Source: Prevotellaceae bacterium (GTDB lineage: Bacteria > Bacteroidota > Bacteroidia > Bacteroidales > Bacteroidaceae). Taken from it: a stretch of DNA of 7,504 nt. The notes beneath the pieces were generated by a model that was given only the letters and a program-made list of their open reading frames with translations, was not told the DNA's origin and did no database searches. This document shows positions 1-6,599 of the stretch, in pieces. Where the stretch lies: assembly GCA_905371275.1 (NCBI GenBank), contig CAJPLH010000091.1, positions 1-7,504 on the forward strand, read 5' to 3'. A program made the position numbers and the translations under genes. Position 1 is the first letter of the stretch; every line of letters starts with the position of its first letter.

Positions 1-60
1 TTTCTTTCTTATTTTACCACCATAACTTACTAGATACTAATGGATAACCCTCGCTTTTCC

Positions 61-88
61 AATTAAGCAGATTTAAATCTGCTTAATT
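61..88. repeat. Perfect 28-bp palindrome just after the ATPase gene
   Basis: The stretch is a perfect self-complementary palindrome whose half-site is AATTAAGCAGATTT. It lies 11 bp beyond the stop codon of the minus-strand ATPase gene. A closely related 28-bp palindrome sits at the other end of the same gene (1608-1635), matching at 22 of 28 positions by hand alignment. On the minus strand it could fold as a hairpin after the stop codon and slow RNA polymerase or protect the mRNA end. It is AT-rich and is not followed by a T run, so it is a poor intrinsic terminator. A protein-binding site or an end mark of a mobile unit are the alternatives. The palindrome is certain; its role is inferred. 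Confidence 0.8.
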
Positions 89-99
89 AGAAATCCATA

Positions 100-1560
100 C
101 TAAAGCCCATACGAATGCTTCGCCTGTTGGAGAGTGTTTTCAGCAACAGTGTAAGCATAACATGCCGTTGGTATAAATTGCAGTCTACGTTCGCCAAAGT
201 GCTTCACGCCAAGTTGTGTCATACTTGTAACCATTGCGTAATCCATATTGTTTTTGTCCATGAAATATTTCAAAGACGTCAGTTCTGTAGGACGGTCGTA
301 GTATCTGTCACTCCACTTGACTTCTACAGCCCAACAAGGTTTCTGTTTGGCAGTATCAAGTCCCACGATATCTACTTCTCCTTCTTGCTTTCCACTCCGC
401 CAATTCGCGTAATGGATTTCTGCATCAAGTCGAGGAATCCATTGAGCATATACCGCGGTCTCTACCATATTTCCAATGGTATCCTGGTCTTGTTCTGTAA
501 TAGGCTGGAAGAGGGCGCAGCGTAGCGACGGATTGGTTAAATAAATCTTGAATTGCGTCTCACGCTGGTACCGCTTGGCAGTATCATCCGTTCTACGGAC
601 AACCTTGACCAAGAAAGCTGCTTGCAGATAATTGATGTACTTTTTCAATGTGTCTTTCTTAACACCCGATTCCTTTGAAAGTCCTTCATACGAAAATTGA
701 GTTCCTGACTGATAGGCTATCATCGTAAACAAAGAGTTGAGTTCTTGCACATCGCTTATGCCATACAGACTCGGCAAGTCTCTCAACAACACCTTATCAA
801 TAATATCATGACGGATGAACTGCCCAGGATTCTCTCTGATTTTGTCAGAGAATACAACTTCTGGATATCCACCATAATTGATATAGTCAAGGAACAACTC
901 GTTTAAGCGAGTCACATCAATCGTATTGTAAGTTTTCAACTGAAGTCCACGCCATTCTATGGTCGTTGGTTGCATTATATTTTCATATTTCTTCAGATGG
1001 ATATATTCGTAGAATGTAAGCGGAGGAAGACTGAAGTCTGTAAAACGACCAGCACCACTCTCATCGCTTTTCCGCTTCAGTTCGGCGGCAGCAGACCCCG
1101 ACGCGATGAATTTTACATTCGAATAGGTGTCAACCAATGATTTGAGGTTTACCTCCCACCCTTTCAAGTACTGAATCTCATCGAAAAACACGAACAATTG
1201 TTCGCTATTCGTATTCTTTCCCAAAATCTGACATGCAAGATTAAGAAGCTGCTCAAGGTAGATGTTATTATAAATGGGTGTCTCTACCGAAATATAGATG
1301 AGATTCTGCGGAGACACACCGCTGTCTATCAGTCTTTGAATAGAGTGATACATCATCACTGTTTTACCTACTCTTCGTGGTCCCATCAATATGAGAGCTC
1401 TGCGAAGAGTTGTTTCAGTAACAAGTGGATAAAATATATCCAAATACAGGCGAGGAGACATATCCCTAAAGAAACTAGGAACAGTACCTTCCGTCCACCA
1501 CGGATTATCAACCTTAAGACGGCCGATAACTTGTTTTTCTATTTGCTCATTATACATCAT
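100..1560 (-). CDS. AAA ATPase with C-terminal DUF4143 nuclease-like domain
   Basis: The 486-aa protein belongs to the COG1373-like family of ATPases common in Bacteroidota and archaea, whose cellular role is largely unsettled. Residues about 50-190 form the P-loop domain: Walker A is GPRRVGKT (60-67), Walker B is LFVFFDEIQ (122-130, with D127 and E128), and a sensor-like strand FIASGSAAAEL follows (151-161). GAGRF and the LPPLTFYEY motif (around 179-186) are typical of the family. Residues about 275-325 look like a winged helix. The C-terminal part resembles the PD-(D/E)XK nuclease fold, with E367, EVD (395-397) and EVK (413-415) retained. There is no signal peptide or membrane segment, so it is cytoplasmic. 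Translation can start at either of two adjacent ATG codons (1558-1560 or 1555-1557); no Shine-Dalgarno is visible. It is monocistronic and divergent from the susC/susD operon. It appears more AT-rich than its neighbours, which fits a separately acquired gene, though I did not compute this. Family assignment is firm; function is open. Confidence 0.93.
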   Translation of the reverse strand: MMYNEQIEKQVIGRLKVDNPWWTEGTVPSFFRDMSPRLYLDIFYPLVTETTLRRALILMGPRRVGKTVMMYHSIQRLIDSGVSPQNLIYISVETPIYNNIYLEQLLNLACQILGKNTNSEQLFVFFDEIQYLKGWEVNLKSLVDTYSNVKFIASGSAAAELKRKSDESGAGRFTDFSLPPLTFYEYIHLKKYENIMQPTTIEWRGLQLKTYNTIDVTRLNELFLDYINYGGYPEVVFSDKIRENPGQFIRHDIIDKVLLRDLPSLYGISDVQELNSLFTMIAYQSGTQFSYEGLSKESGVKKDTLKKYINYLQAAFLVKVVRRTDDTAKRYQRETQFKIYLTNPSLRCALFQPITEQDQDTIGNMVETAVYAQWIPRLDAEIHYANWRSGKQEGEVDIVGLDTAKQKPCWAVEVKWSDRYYDRPTELTSLKYFMDKNNMDYAMVTSMTQLGVKHFGERRLQFIPTACYAYTVAENTLQQAKHSYGL

Positions 1561-1586
1561 ACAACAATTGACTTATTTCTACGATG

Positions 1587-1617
1587 CAAATATGTAAATT
1601 CTAATCCAAATAAGCAA
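1587..1617 (-). promoter_or_regulatory. Predicted promoter of the ATPase gene
   Basis: Read on the minus strand, a -7 box CATATTTG (1594-1587) matches the Bacteroidota consensus TAnnTTTG at five of six fixed positions. A -33 TTG (1617-1615) lies exactly 20 bp upstream, the normal spacing. Transcription would start near 1580, leaving a leader of about 20 nt. The -33 element lies inside the palindrome 1608-1635, so a protein bound there would be expected to block this promoter. Confidence 0.6.
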
Positions 1618-1635
1618 GTTTTTATCTGCTTATTT
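1608..1635. repeat. 28-bp imperfect palindrome upstream of the ATPase gene, possible operator
   Basis: Nine-base arms AAATAAGCA (1608-1616) and TGCTTATTT (1627-1635) are perfectly complementary around a 10-base centre. The sequence shares TAAGCA and TCTGCTTA cores with the perfect palindrome at 61-88, and both are 28 bp long. It overlaps the -33 box of the predicted ATPase promoter, which suggests an operator. Copy A of the fold-back repeat starts only six bases to its right. Symmetry and similarity are seen directly; the operator role is inferred. Confidence 0.65.
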
Positions 1636-1641
1636 ACACTT

Positions 1642-1838
1642 TAACCCCAATCGCTCACTAGACCGTTATAGAACGACTCATAAATGAAAAGATAACTTCC
1701 TGCCATCTTTCATTTTCTTGTTGGCATCTTGTCGCTCGTTCGTTCTCGACGTAGCCCACTACGTCTTTGAAGAAACAAAAACAATCTGCTCAACAAGAAA
1801 ATAAAATCTATTCAGGATCTAATGACCGATTTGGGATA
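1642..1838 (+). mobile_element. MITE-like fold-back repeat, copy A
   Basis: This 197-bp non-coding element is repeated at 6203-6402 in the same orientation. Its ends are inverted repeats: the left end CCCCAATCGCTCACTAGA pairs with the right end TCTAATGACCGATTTGGG at 15 of 18 positions. The arms also pair further in: CATTTTCTTGTTG on the left faces CAACAAGAAAATA on the right. The centre is a perfect hairpin, GACGTAG (1748-1754) with CTACGTC (1759-1765) and a 4-base loop. Two blocks are identical to copy B: 1704-1732 (29 bases) and 1738-1757 (20 bases). Both ends carry TA, as expected for TA-targeting elements of the IS630/mariner type, but the palindrome alone could produce this. No transposase is encoded, so it would be non-autonomous. 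It separates the divergent ATPase and susC promoters. An alternative is a dispersed intergenic repeat acting at the RNA level. Confidence 0.75.
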
Positions 1839-1870
1839 TTTCTTCTAAAAAAAGGGGATGTGAAAAAGTA

Positions 1871-1898
1871 TAGATTTGAAAGATTTACGTTATCTTTG
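1871..1898 (+). promoter_or_regulatory. Candidate promoter boxes for the susC/susD operon
   Basis: Two perfect matches to the Bacteroidota -7 consensus TAnnTTTG occur 20 bp apart: TAGATTTG (1871-1878) and TATCTTTG (1891-1898). Neither has a TTG at the usual distance of about 20 bp upstream, so either the -33 contact is weak or an activator or an alternative sigma factor helps. The second box would start RNA near 1905 and give a leader of roughly 105 nt before the susC ATG. The first box lies 32 bp past the end of fold-back copy A, so the repeat forms the upstream flank of this promoter. Confidence 0.5.
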
Positions 1899-1928
1899 CA
1901 GATGGATAAACAGATGCACAAATCTCCT

Positions 1929-1975
1929 CATACTGACACAGACAGTATGCAATACAGAACAACACAGTGGTGTTG
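1929..1975 (+). other. Two hairpins in the susC leader
   Basis: CATACTG (1929-1935) and CAGTATG (1943-1949) form a perfect 7-bp stem with a 7-base loop. CAACAC (1960-1965) and GTGTTG (1970-1975) form a 6-bp stem with a 4-base loop. Both would lie in the 5' leader of the susC mRNA if the promoter call is right. They could stabilise the message or serve as a target for an antisense RNA or RNA-binding protein, as is known for other susC-type leaders. No known riboswitch fold is recognised, and no T run follows either stem, so they are not terminators. Confidence 0.4.
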
Positions 1976-2011
1976 AGGTATTTATTTGTGCGCCATATAA
2001 TTTTTCAATCA

Positions 2012-4834
2012 ATGATCAATCATAACTTACTCAGAACTCTCTGTCTCTGCGCGCTTCCTTGTGTGGCAATGCCTCTTGCTGCTCAGCAAAATGTGCTCAA
2101 AGGAAAGGTGATAGACCAAGAGACGGGCGAACTGCTTTCTGGAGCCACGCTTCAAAACATCAGTAGTCGCAAACATTCCATCACAGACGCGAAAGGAAAC
2201 TTTTCGTTGCAAGCTGCTCCCGACGACAGTATTAAGATTTCTTATGTGGGCTACAACCCCATTTATGTCACAGGCAACGATTTGCGCCAGCGCAACAATA
2301 TTATGCTTTCGGGCTACAAACAGCTCAATGAAGTGACGGTGACGGCAAGTATAGCCAGTGCGCGCAACAAGAAAGCCATTGGTGCCTCGGTGGCCAACGT
2401 GGATGTGTCTAAGTTGCTGCAAGAGGGCAACGGCACAAGTTTGAACGAATTGCTAGATGGGCGCATCAGTGGTGTGCAAATGTTTCAGACGAACGGAAAG
2501 GTGGGGATGCCCTTACGCTTCAACGTGCGCAGTGGTGCAACCCTCGGCCTAGACCGCGATCCACTGATTTATGTTGATGGGGTTCGCTACAACAATTCTC
2601 ACACTTCGGACATCAACAATGCACAAGATGCAATGAGTAGTTTGAGTGACTTGCTGCTGGAAGACATTGCCACCATAGACGTCATTAAAGGTCCTGCTGC
2701 GGCAGCTTCCTATGGTGCAGAGGCTGCCAACGGAGTGATAGTGATCACCACGAAACGCCAAAGTCATCGTGAAGCGGTGAAGGGCAAACTGGCGGTGAAT
2801 GTGAGATACAGCGGTGGTTTTAGCGAGTTGGCACGCCACTATCATCAGTTTGTCAACAACGATGCCATCAATGATTTCTTTGTGAAAGGCAAAACAAGCG
2901 ACGTTTATGCCAATGTTTCAAAGAGTTTCGATGCGGGAAATAGAATCTATTTCTCAGCCAATATGAAAAACAACTGGGGCATAGTGCCCGGCAACCACGA
3001 CCAACGCTATAATTTTCGTGCTGCCTACGACATCAGACAAGACAGTTTTTTTGCCAATCTCACCGCGGCTTACACCAATGGTGCGATGAGCATTCCTCAG
3101 ACGGCACAAGGCCGTATGGATGCGATTTGGAATTTGATTCGCACAAGAAAGCCTTGGGGCTACGTGAGCGAATCGACTTGGCGTGCACAAAGTTGGACCT
3201 ACGACAATGACCGCTTCGTGGCTTCCAGCAAATTGGGCTATACCTTCCCTCTCGATATTAAGGCGGAAACTCTCCTTGGCCTTGACCTGAATGCGGTGAA
3301 GGGTGTCTATTTCTTGCCTTATGGCCATATGTTGGGCACTAACGACCAAGGTGACAAAAAGGTGAGCCATAGACGCAATTTCAACCTCAACTGGGATTGG
3401 AAACTCTATCGTAAGTTTGAAGTGAGTCCGAAATGGACGCTCACCACCACAGTGCTTTCACAGTTGGTGAGACGCTACGAGACGGTGAGTTCGCTCAACG
3501 GTAGTCTCTATCCGGCCGATGTGGACAACCTTGCAGCTGGTTCTAAACAAGTGGTAGGAGAAACAGACTTTGAGCAACGCACGTGGGGGCTCTATGGCGA
3601 GGCCTTTGTGAACTATGACAACAGATTGTTCTTGAACTTTGGTCTGCGACGCGATGCTTCCAATCTCATCGGGGCAGATGTGGCCAGCATTTATTATCCT
3701 TCGGTGAGTGTGGCTTACAACTGGAAAGGCTTTAAGGCACGCACGGCCTATGGTGAATCAGGACGCTTGCCCTACCCCACTGATGCACGCACGGCCTATG
3801 TGCTGAGTGGACTGTCAGCTTATGGTCCTGTGGTGAAACCTGGAACGCGTGGCAACACTTCGATTCGCCCTGAACGTATGCGCGAATGGGAAATGGGCGT
3901 GGACTGGAATGGTCAACGCCAACAAGTGAGTGTGACGGCTTATGTGCAAAACACCACCGACGCCATCATCTATGCTCCGCTACTCTCTTCTGAGGGTTGG
4001 CTGGGCAATGAGCCTCGCAACATTGGTGCTGTGCGCGGATGGGGTGCAGAATTGAGTTATAACCTCAAAGCGTATGAAACGAAACAAAACGAAGTGAATG
4101 TTTTTGCCACTGTGAGCTATCAAGGCAACAAGGTGGTGAGCACGGGCGGACAGACTGTGCAGAGCCTGCCCAATGTGGTTCGTGAGGGCTATCCGGCTTA
4201 TGCCTTTGTGCAACCCAAAGTGGTGGGCGCCAACTACGACGCATCGGGCAAATATACAGGCACCAAGGAAAGCAAAGAAAATTTCTACCTCGGCAAACCT
4301 TTCCCCGATTTTAATGGTGCGCTGGGCGTGGAGTGCAAACTGCTGAACAAAAAACTAAGTTTGGGCGTGAAAATCAATTACTCCTTCGGTGCTTCTGTCT
4401 ACAATATGGGGCATTACCTGGTGGCACAAATGGGAGACAACTTGAAAAAGGTGGAAACCCTCAAAGAGCAACTGAAAACGCAAACTGTGGGTTCGGAAGC
4501 TTACAAAAAGACGGCAGACGCCTTGGCGTTTGTTTCTGCTCCCGGAAGATCCAACTACATTGAGCCCGCTGACTTCATCAGATTTAGTTCGCTCGCCATT
4601 GGCTACGACTTGGGCAGCGAATTGCGCAAACTGAGCCATCAATACATCAAAGGCGGACGCTTGCAGTTGAGTGCACAAAACTTGGCACTCTGGACAAACT
4701 ACTCGGGCATAGAACCCCAAATCGAAGCTGACGGCGGTGCACGACAAACTAGAGGGATTGGCAATTTGTCACGCGACATCTACAACACGCCCACCCCTCG
4801 CACCTTCACCGCTACTCTCTCACTAGATTTCTAA
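2012..4834 (+). CDS. SusC/RagA-family TonB-dependent outer-membrane transporter
   Basis: The protein is the barrel half of a SusCD importer, which pulls an oligomeric nutrient through the outer membrane using TonB energy. Starting at the ATG at 2012 gives 940 aa with a proper signal peptide: N-H-N-L-L-R, then a hydrophobic core, and likely cleavage after PLAA near residue 24. A GTG 45 bp upstream would bury this signal and is rejected. Residues about 27-108 are the CarboxypepD_reg-like domain typical of SusC (GKVIDQETGELLSGATL, FSL, ISYVGY), ending in LNEVTVTA (105-112). The plug follows (about 115-250), with DPLIYVDGV (183-191) and DVIKGPAAAASYGAEAANG (223-241). The rest is beta-barrel, rich in aromatic strands, and ends in a C-terminal phenylalanine (TLSLDF). 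At 940 aa it is somewhat below the usual 1000-1100. The susD-like gene begins 20 bp after the stop. The family is certain; the substrate cannot be deduced. Confidence 0.94.
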   Translation: MINHNLLRTLCLCALPCVAMPLAAQQNVLKGKVIDQETGELLSGATLQNISSRKHSITDAKGNFSLQAAPDDSIKISYVGYNPIYVTGNDLRQRNNIMLSGYKQLNEVTVTASIASARNKKAIGASVANVDVSKLLQEGNGTSLNELLDGRISGVQMFQTNGKVGMPLRFNVRSGATLGLDRDPLIYVDGVRYNNSHTSDINNAQDAMSSLSDLLLEDIATIDVIKGPAAAASYGAEAANGVIVITTKRQSHREAVKGKLAVNVRYSGGFSELARHYHQFVNNDAINDFFVKGKTSDVYANVSKSFDAGNRIYFSANMKNNWGIVPGNHDQRYNFRAAYDIRQDSFFANLTAAYTNGAMSIPQTAQGRMDAIWNLIRTRKPWGYVSESTWRAQSWTYDNDRFVASSKLGYTFPLDIKAETLLGLDLNAVKGVYFLPYGHMLGTNDQGDKKVSHRRNFNLNWDWKLYRKFEVSPKWTLTTTVLSQLVRRYETVSSLNGSLYPADVDNLAAGSKQVVGETDFEQRTWGLYGEAFVNYDNRLFLNFGLRRDASNLIGADVASIYYPSVSVAYNWKGFKARTAYGESGRLPYPTDARTAYVLSGLSAYGPVVKPGTRGNTSIRPERMREWEMGVDWNGQRQQVSVTAYVQNTTDAIIYAPLLSSEGWLGNEPRNIGAVRGWGAELSYNLKAYETKQNEVNVFATVSYQGNKVVSTGGQTVQSLPNVVREGYPAYAFVQPKVVGANYDASGKYTGTKESKENFYLGKPFPDFNGALGVECKLLNKKLSLGVKINYSFGASVYNMGHYLVAQMGDNLKKVETLKEQLKTQTVGSEAYKKTADALAFVSAPGRSNYIEPADFIRFSSLAIGYDLGSELRKLSHQYIKGGRLQLSAQNLALWTNYSGIEPQIEADGGARQTRGIGNLSRDIYNTPTPRTFTATLSLDF

Positions 4835-4854
4835 CAGACTAAGTTTTGAATGTT

Positions 4855-6168
4855 ATGACACAACATATAAGAATGGTTATCGGTTCGGCACTGATGGCCT
4901 GTTCGATGGTCACACTCTGCACTAGTTGCGACGAATGGATTGACCAAGCCAAAACGCCACAAAACACGCTCCGACGTGACCAAATCAATGAGCCTAGTAT
5001 GATTGCCTCTGTGATGCTCAACAAAGGCAAAGATGGCAACACGACGCTCGAACTGAAAGATGGCCCTCTTGCTGCTTACCTGCAAACTGTTGCTGGGGAA
5101 GCCACGGCAGAGGTGAATCTTGCACTTGGAGCGATGACCGACGAATTGTCGCCATCGGCAAAACCCAATGTGCAACTTTACAGAGAAATCAAATTGGATA
5201 TTCTCCAAGTGAATAGCAACTCTACGGGTAGGGTGTGGGACAAAGTGCACAATCTCAGAGCCAGAGCACAAGAAATTCTTGAAGTGGAATCGTCTGTGGT
5301 GGCCAACAATGAAGAAAAGTTGAAGGCCATCAAGGCTTACGGCAAGTTTATTGGACATCTCTATTGGGGATATTCCTACCAATTGTTGGCCAATACTTTT
5401 TCTGCTGATGCCAACAAGGAGGCGAGCATTCGCGTGGCAGGCACGATGATGAGCCACGATGCGTTGCGCTCTGAAGCACTCAAACACTACACCGAAGCGC
5501 TCAACGCTGCCCAAAGTGCAGACTTCAAGATGATTACCAAAGGGGTAATCACTGCTGAACAGGCTGAACGACAAGCTTATGGCCTCATCTTGAAGTTGAA
5601 ATTTCATGAAGGGAAATATGACGAGGTGGCTAACCTTTGGGACAAGGCTTACAAAGCGAAAAATGCTTTTGCCATTGTCTACAACGAACGCGGAGACGCC
5701 AACGGCATCTACAACGTGGTGGGCACCAACAATGTGCGCGATGCGCAAATTGACCCTAACCTAAGAGCTGCCCTGCGCAATGCTGCGGAGAAGAAAAGAC
5801 TGCCTGTGTTGGAAAACAAAGACAAATTTCTTTACACCACCGCTGTTGAGCGATACAGTCCTATTGTTCTCATTGACGATGTGGAACTCCAACTCATTAA
5901 AGCGGAACTGATAGTACGCGGCAAAATGACTGGCGATGCTTTGGCGGCTGTCAATGATGTCATTGTTCGCTATGATGCTCAATCTGCGGAAACAGTGGTG
6001 CCTACGCTTGCCACGATTGAACATCTAAGACGTGTCTATCTCTCTCTGAGAGGAGAACGCACGATGGACTTCAGACGTGGTGCCATCGGCAATGACCAAA
6101 AATTCAAGGAATGGGAACAGAGAAAAGTGCATTTTCTCCCTATGCCTGAATTGGAATACAAGCCTTAA
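4855..6168 (+). CDS. SusD/RagB-family surface lipoprotein
   Basis: This is the substrate-capturing lid of the SusCD complex, a lipoprotein on the outer face of the outer membrane. From the ATG at 4855 it has 437 aa; an in-frame TTG at 4846 is a less likely start. A signal peptide (residues 1-24) ends in LCTSC with the lipidated Cys at 25. Cys is followed by D-E, the kind of acidic stretch that in Bacteroidota marks export to the cell surface. The middle is helical and TPR-like (for example HLYWGYSYQLLANTFSADA). The C-terminal signature LRRVYLSLRGERTMDFRRG (391-409) and the ending FLPMPELEYKP match the family's usual ERxxEFxxEGxRxxDLRR and PIPxxEI patterns. It is shorter than the usual 500-600 aa, as its partner SusC is also short. 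It is co-transcribed with susC (20-bp gap). No enzyme gene follows in the operon. Confidence 0.92.
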   Translation: MTQHIRMVIGSALMACSMVTLCTSCDEWIDQAKTPQNTLRRDQINEPSMIASVMLNKGKDGNTTLELKDGPLAAYLQTVAGEATAEVNLALGAMTDELSPSAKPNVQLYREIKLDILQVNSNSTGRVWDKVHNLRARAQEILEVESSVVANNEEKLKAIKAYGKFIGHLYWGYSYQLLANTFSADANKEASIRVAGTMMSHDALRSEALKHYTEALNAAQSADFKMITKGVITAEQAERQAYGLILKLKFHEGKYDEVANLWDKAYKAKNAFAIVYNERGDANGIYNVVGTNNVRDAQIDPNLRAALRNAAEKKRLPVLENKDKFLYTTAVERYSPIVLIDDVELQLIKAELIVRGKMTGDALAAVNDVIVRYDAQSAETVVPTLATIEHLRRVYLSLRGERTMDFRRGAIGNDQKFKEWEQRKVHFLPMPELEYKP

Positions 6169-6202
6169 TCCCTTTTTTGCAGTATCTCCTTTTGATACTT
6201 GA

Positions 6203-6402
6203 TAAACCCAAATCGGTCATTAGACCGTTATAGTGCAATTCGTTATAGCGAAGATAACTTCCTGACATCTTTCATTTTCTTGTTGGCATCTTGTTTCTTG
6301 TTCGTTCTCGACGTAGCCCGCTACGCCTTCGAACTCACAATCAACCATCTGCTCAACAATCTAATGAAATCTGTTCAGGATCTAATGGCCGATTTGGGAT
6401 TA
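6203..6402 (+). mobile_element. MITE-like fold-back repeat, copy B
   Basis: This is the second copy of the element at 1642-1838, in the same orientation, 34 bp after the susD-like stop codon. Its terminal inverted repeats are better preserved: CCCAAATCGGTCATTAGA at the left pairs with TCTAATGGCCGATTTGGG at the right with one mismatch, and the element begins and ends with TA. The arms continue to pair inward at TCCTGA/TCAGGA, TTTCATT/AATGAAA and TTGTTG/CAACAA. A stretch of about 36 bases (roughly 6222-6258) is present only in the left arm. The centre GACGTAG-CCCG-CTACGCC is a hairpin with one mismatch. Blocks 6266-6294 and 6300-6319 are identical to copy A. It has no coding capacity of its own. 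Together the two copies bracket the complete susC/susD operon. Confidence 0.78.
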
Positions 6403-6423
6403 AAGGCGAAGACTGAAACGAGA

Positions 6424-6467
6424 AGAGAGTGTTGCAAGCGAAGACTTACAACACTCTCTATTTGTTT
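6424..6467 (+). terminator. Rho-independent terminator of the susC/susD operon
   Basis: AGAGAGTGTTG (6424-6434) and CAACACTCTCT (6449-6459) form a perfect 11-bp stem; three more pairs (AAG/CTT) can close a small loop after one mismatch. The stem is followed by ATTTGTTTT, a T-rich tail in the plus direction. It lies 255 bp after the susD-like stop codon, beyond fold-back copy B, so the repeat would be carried in the operon's 3' untranslated RNA. It may also stop minus-strand transcription from the lipoprotein gene, though the tail on that side is less T-rich. Confidence 0.7.
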
Positions 6468-6599
6468 TGGTTCAAAATTGGTGGAGAGATGCGTGGAAAA
6501 TACGGAGATTTTCTAAACACGATGGGAGGACTTCCGAGGAGGATTCGAATTACTCACACAAGAAGAAAAGGATTTGCGGAAGGACGATTCGCGAAGTGC
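6468..6599. other. Intergenic spacer with no recognised content
   Basis: This stretch separates the plus-strand terminator from the stop codon of the convergent minus-strand lipoprotein gene. Open frames crossing it on the plus strand have no family-like protein pattern and run antisense into the lipoprotein gene. I see no tRNA, promoter box or strong hairpin in it. Confidence 0.4.

Noticed and set aside
1642..1838. CRISPR-like or phage attachment-site interpretation of the repeats
   Set aside because: There are only two copies, 4.4 kb apart, with no spacers, no integrase and no tRNA; the inverted ends fit a fold-back element better.
1767..1976. Plus-strand open frame of 69 codons before susC
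   Set aside because: It begins inside fold-back copy A and runs through the promoter boxes and leader hairpins. Its composition follows the repeat, and it has no protein-family pattern.
1967..2011. GTG as an upstream in-frame start for the SusC-like protein
   Set aside because: It would add 15 residues before a complete signal peptide and lies in the stem-loop of the leader; the ATG at 2012 is the better start.
4846..4854. TTG as start of the SusD-like protein
   Set aside because: The ATG at 4855 gives an equally good signal peptide and a standard start codon.
4831..5748. 305-codon minus-strand open frame opposite susD
   Set aside because: It is fully antisense to a clear SusD-family gene and has no recognisable domain; it is a by-product of the coding strand's codon use.
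6181..6199. Hairpin AGTATC/GATACT right after susD as the operon terminator
   Set aside because: Only six A/T-rich pairs and no T run after the stem; the 11-bp hairpin at 6424-6459 is far stronger.
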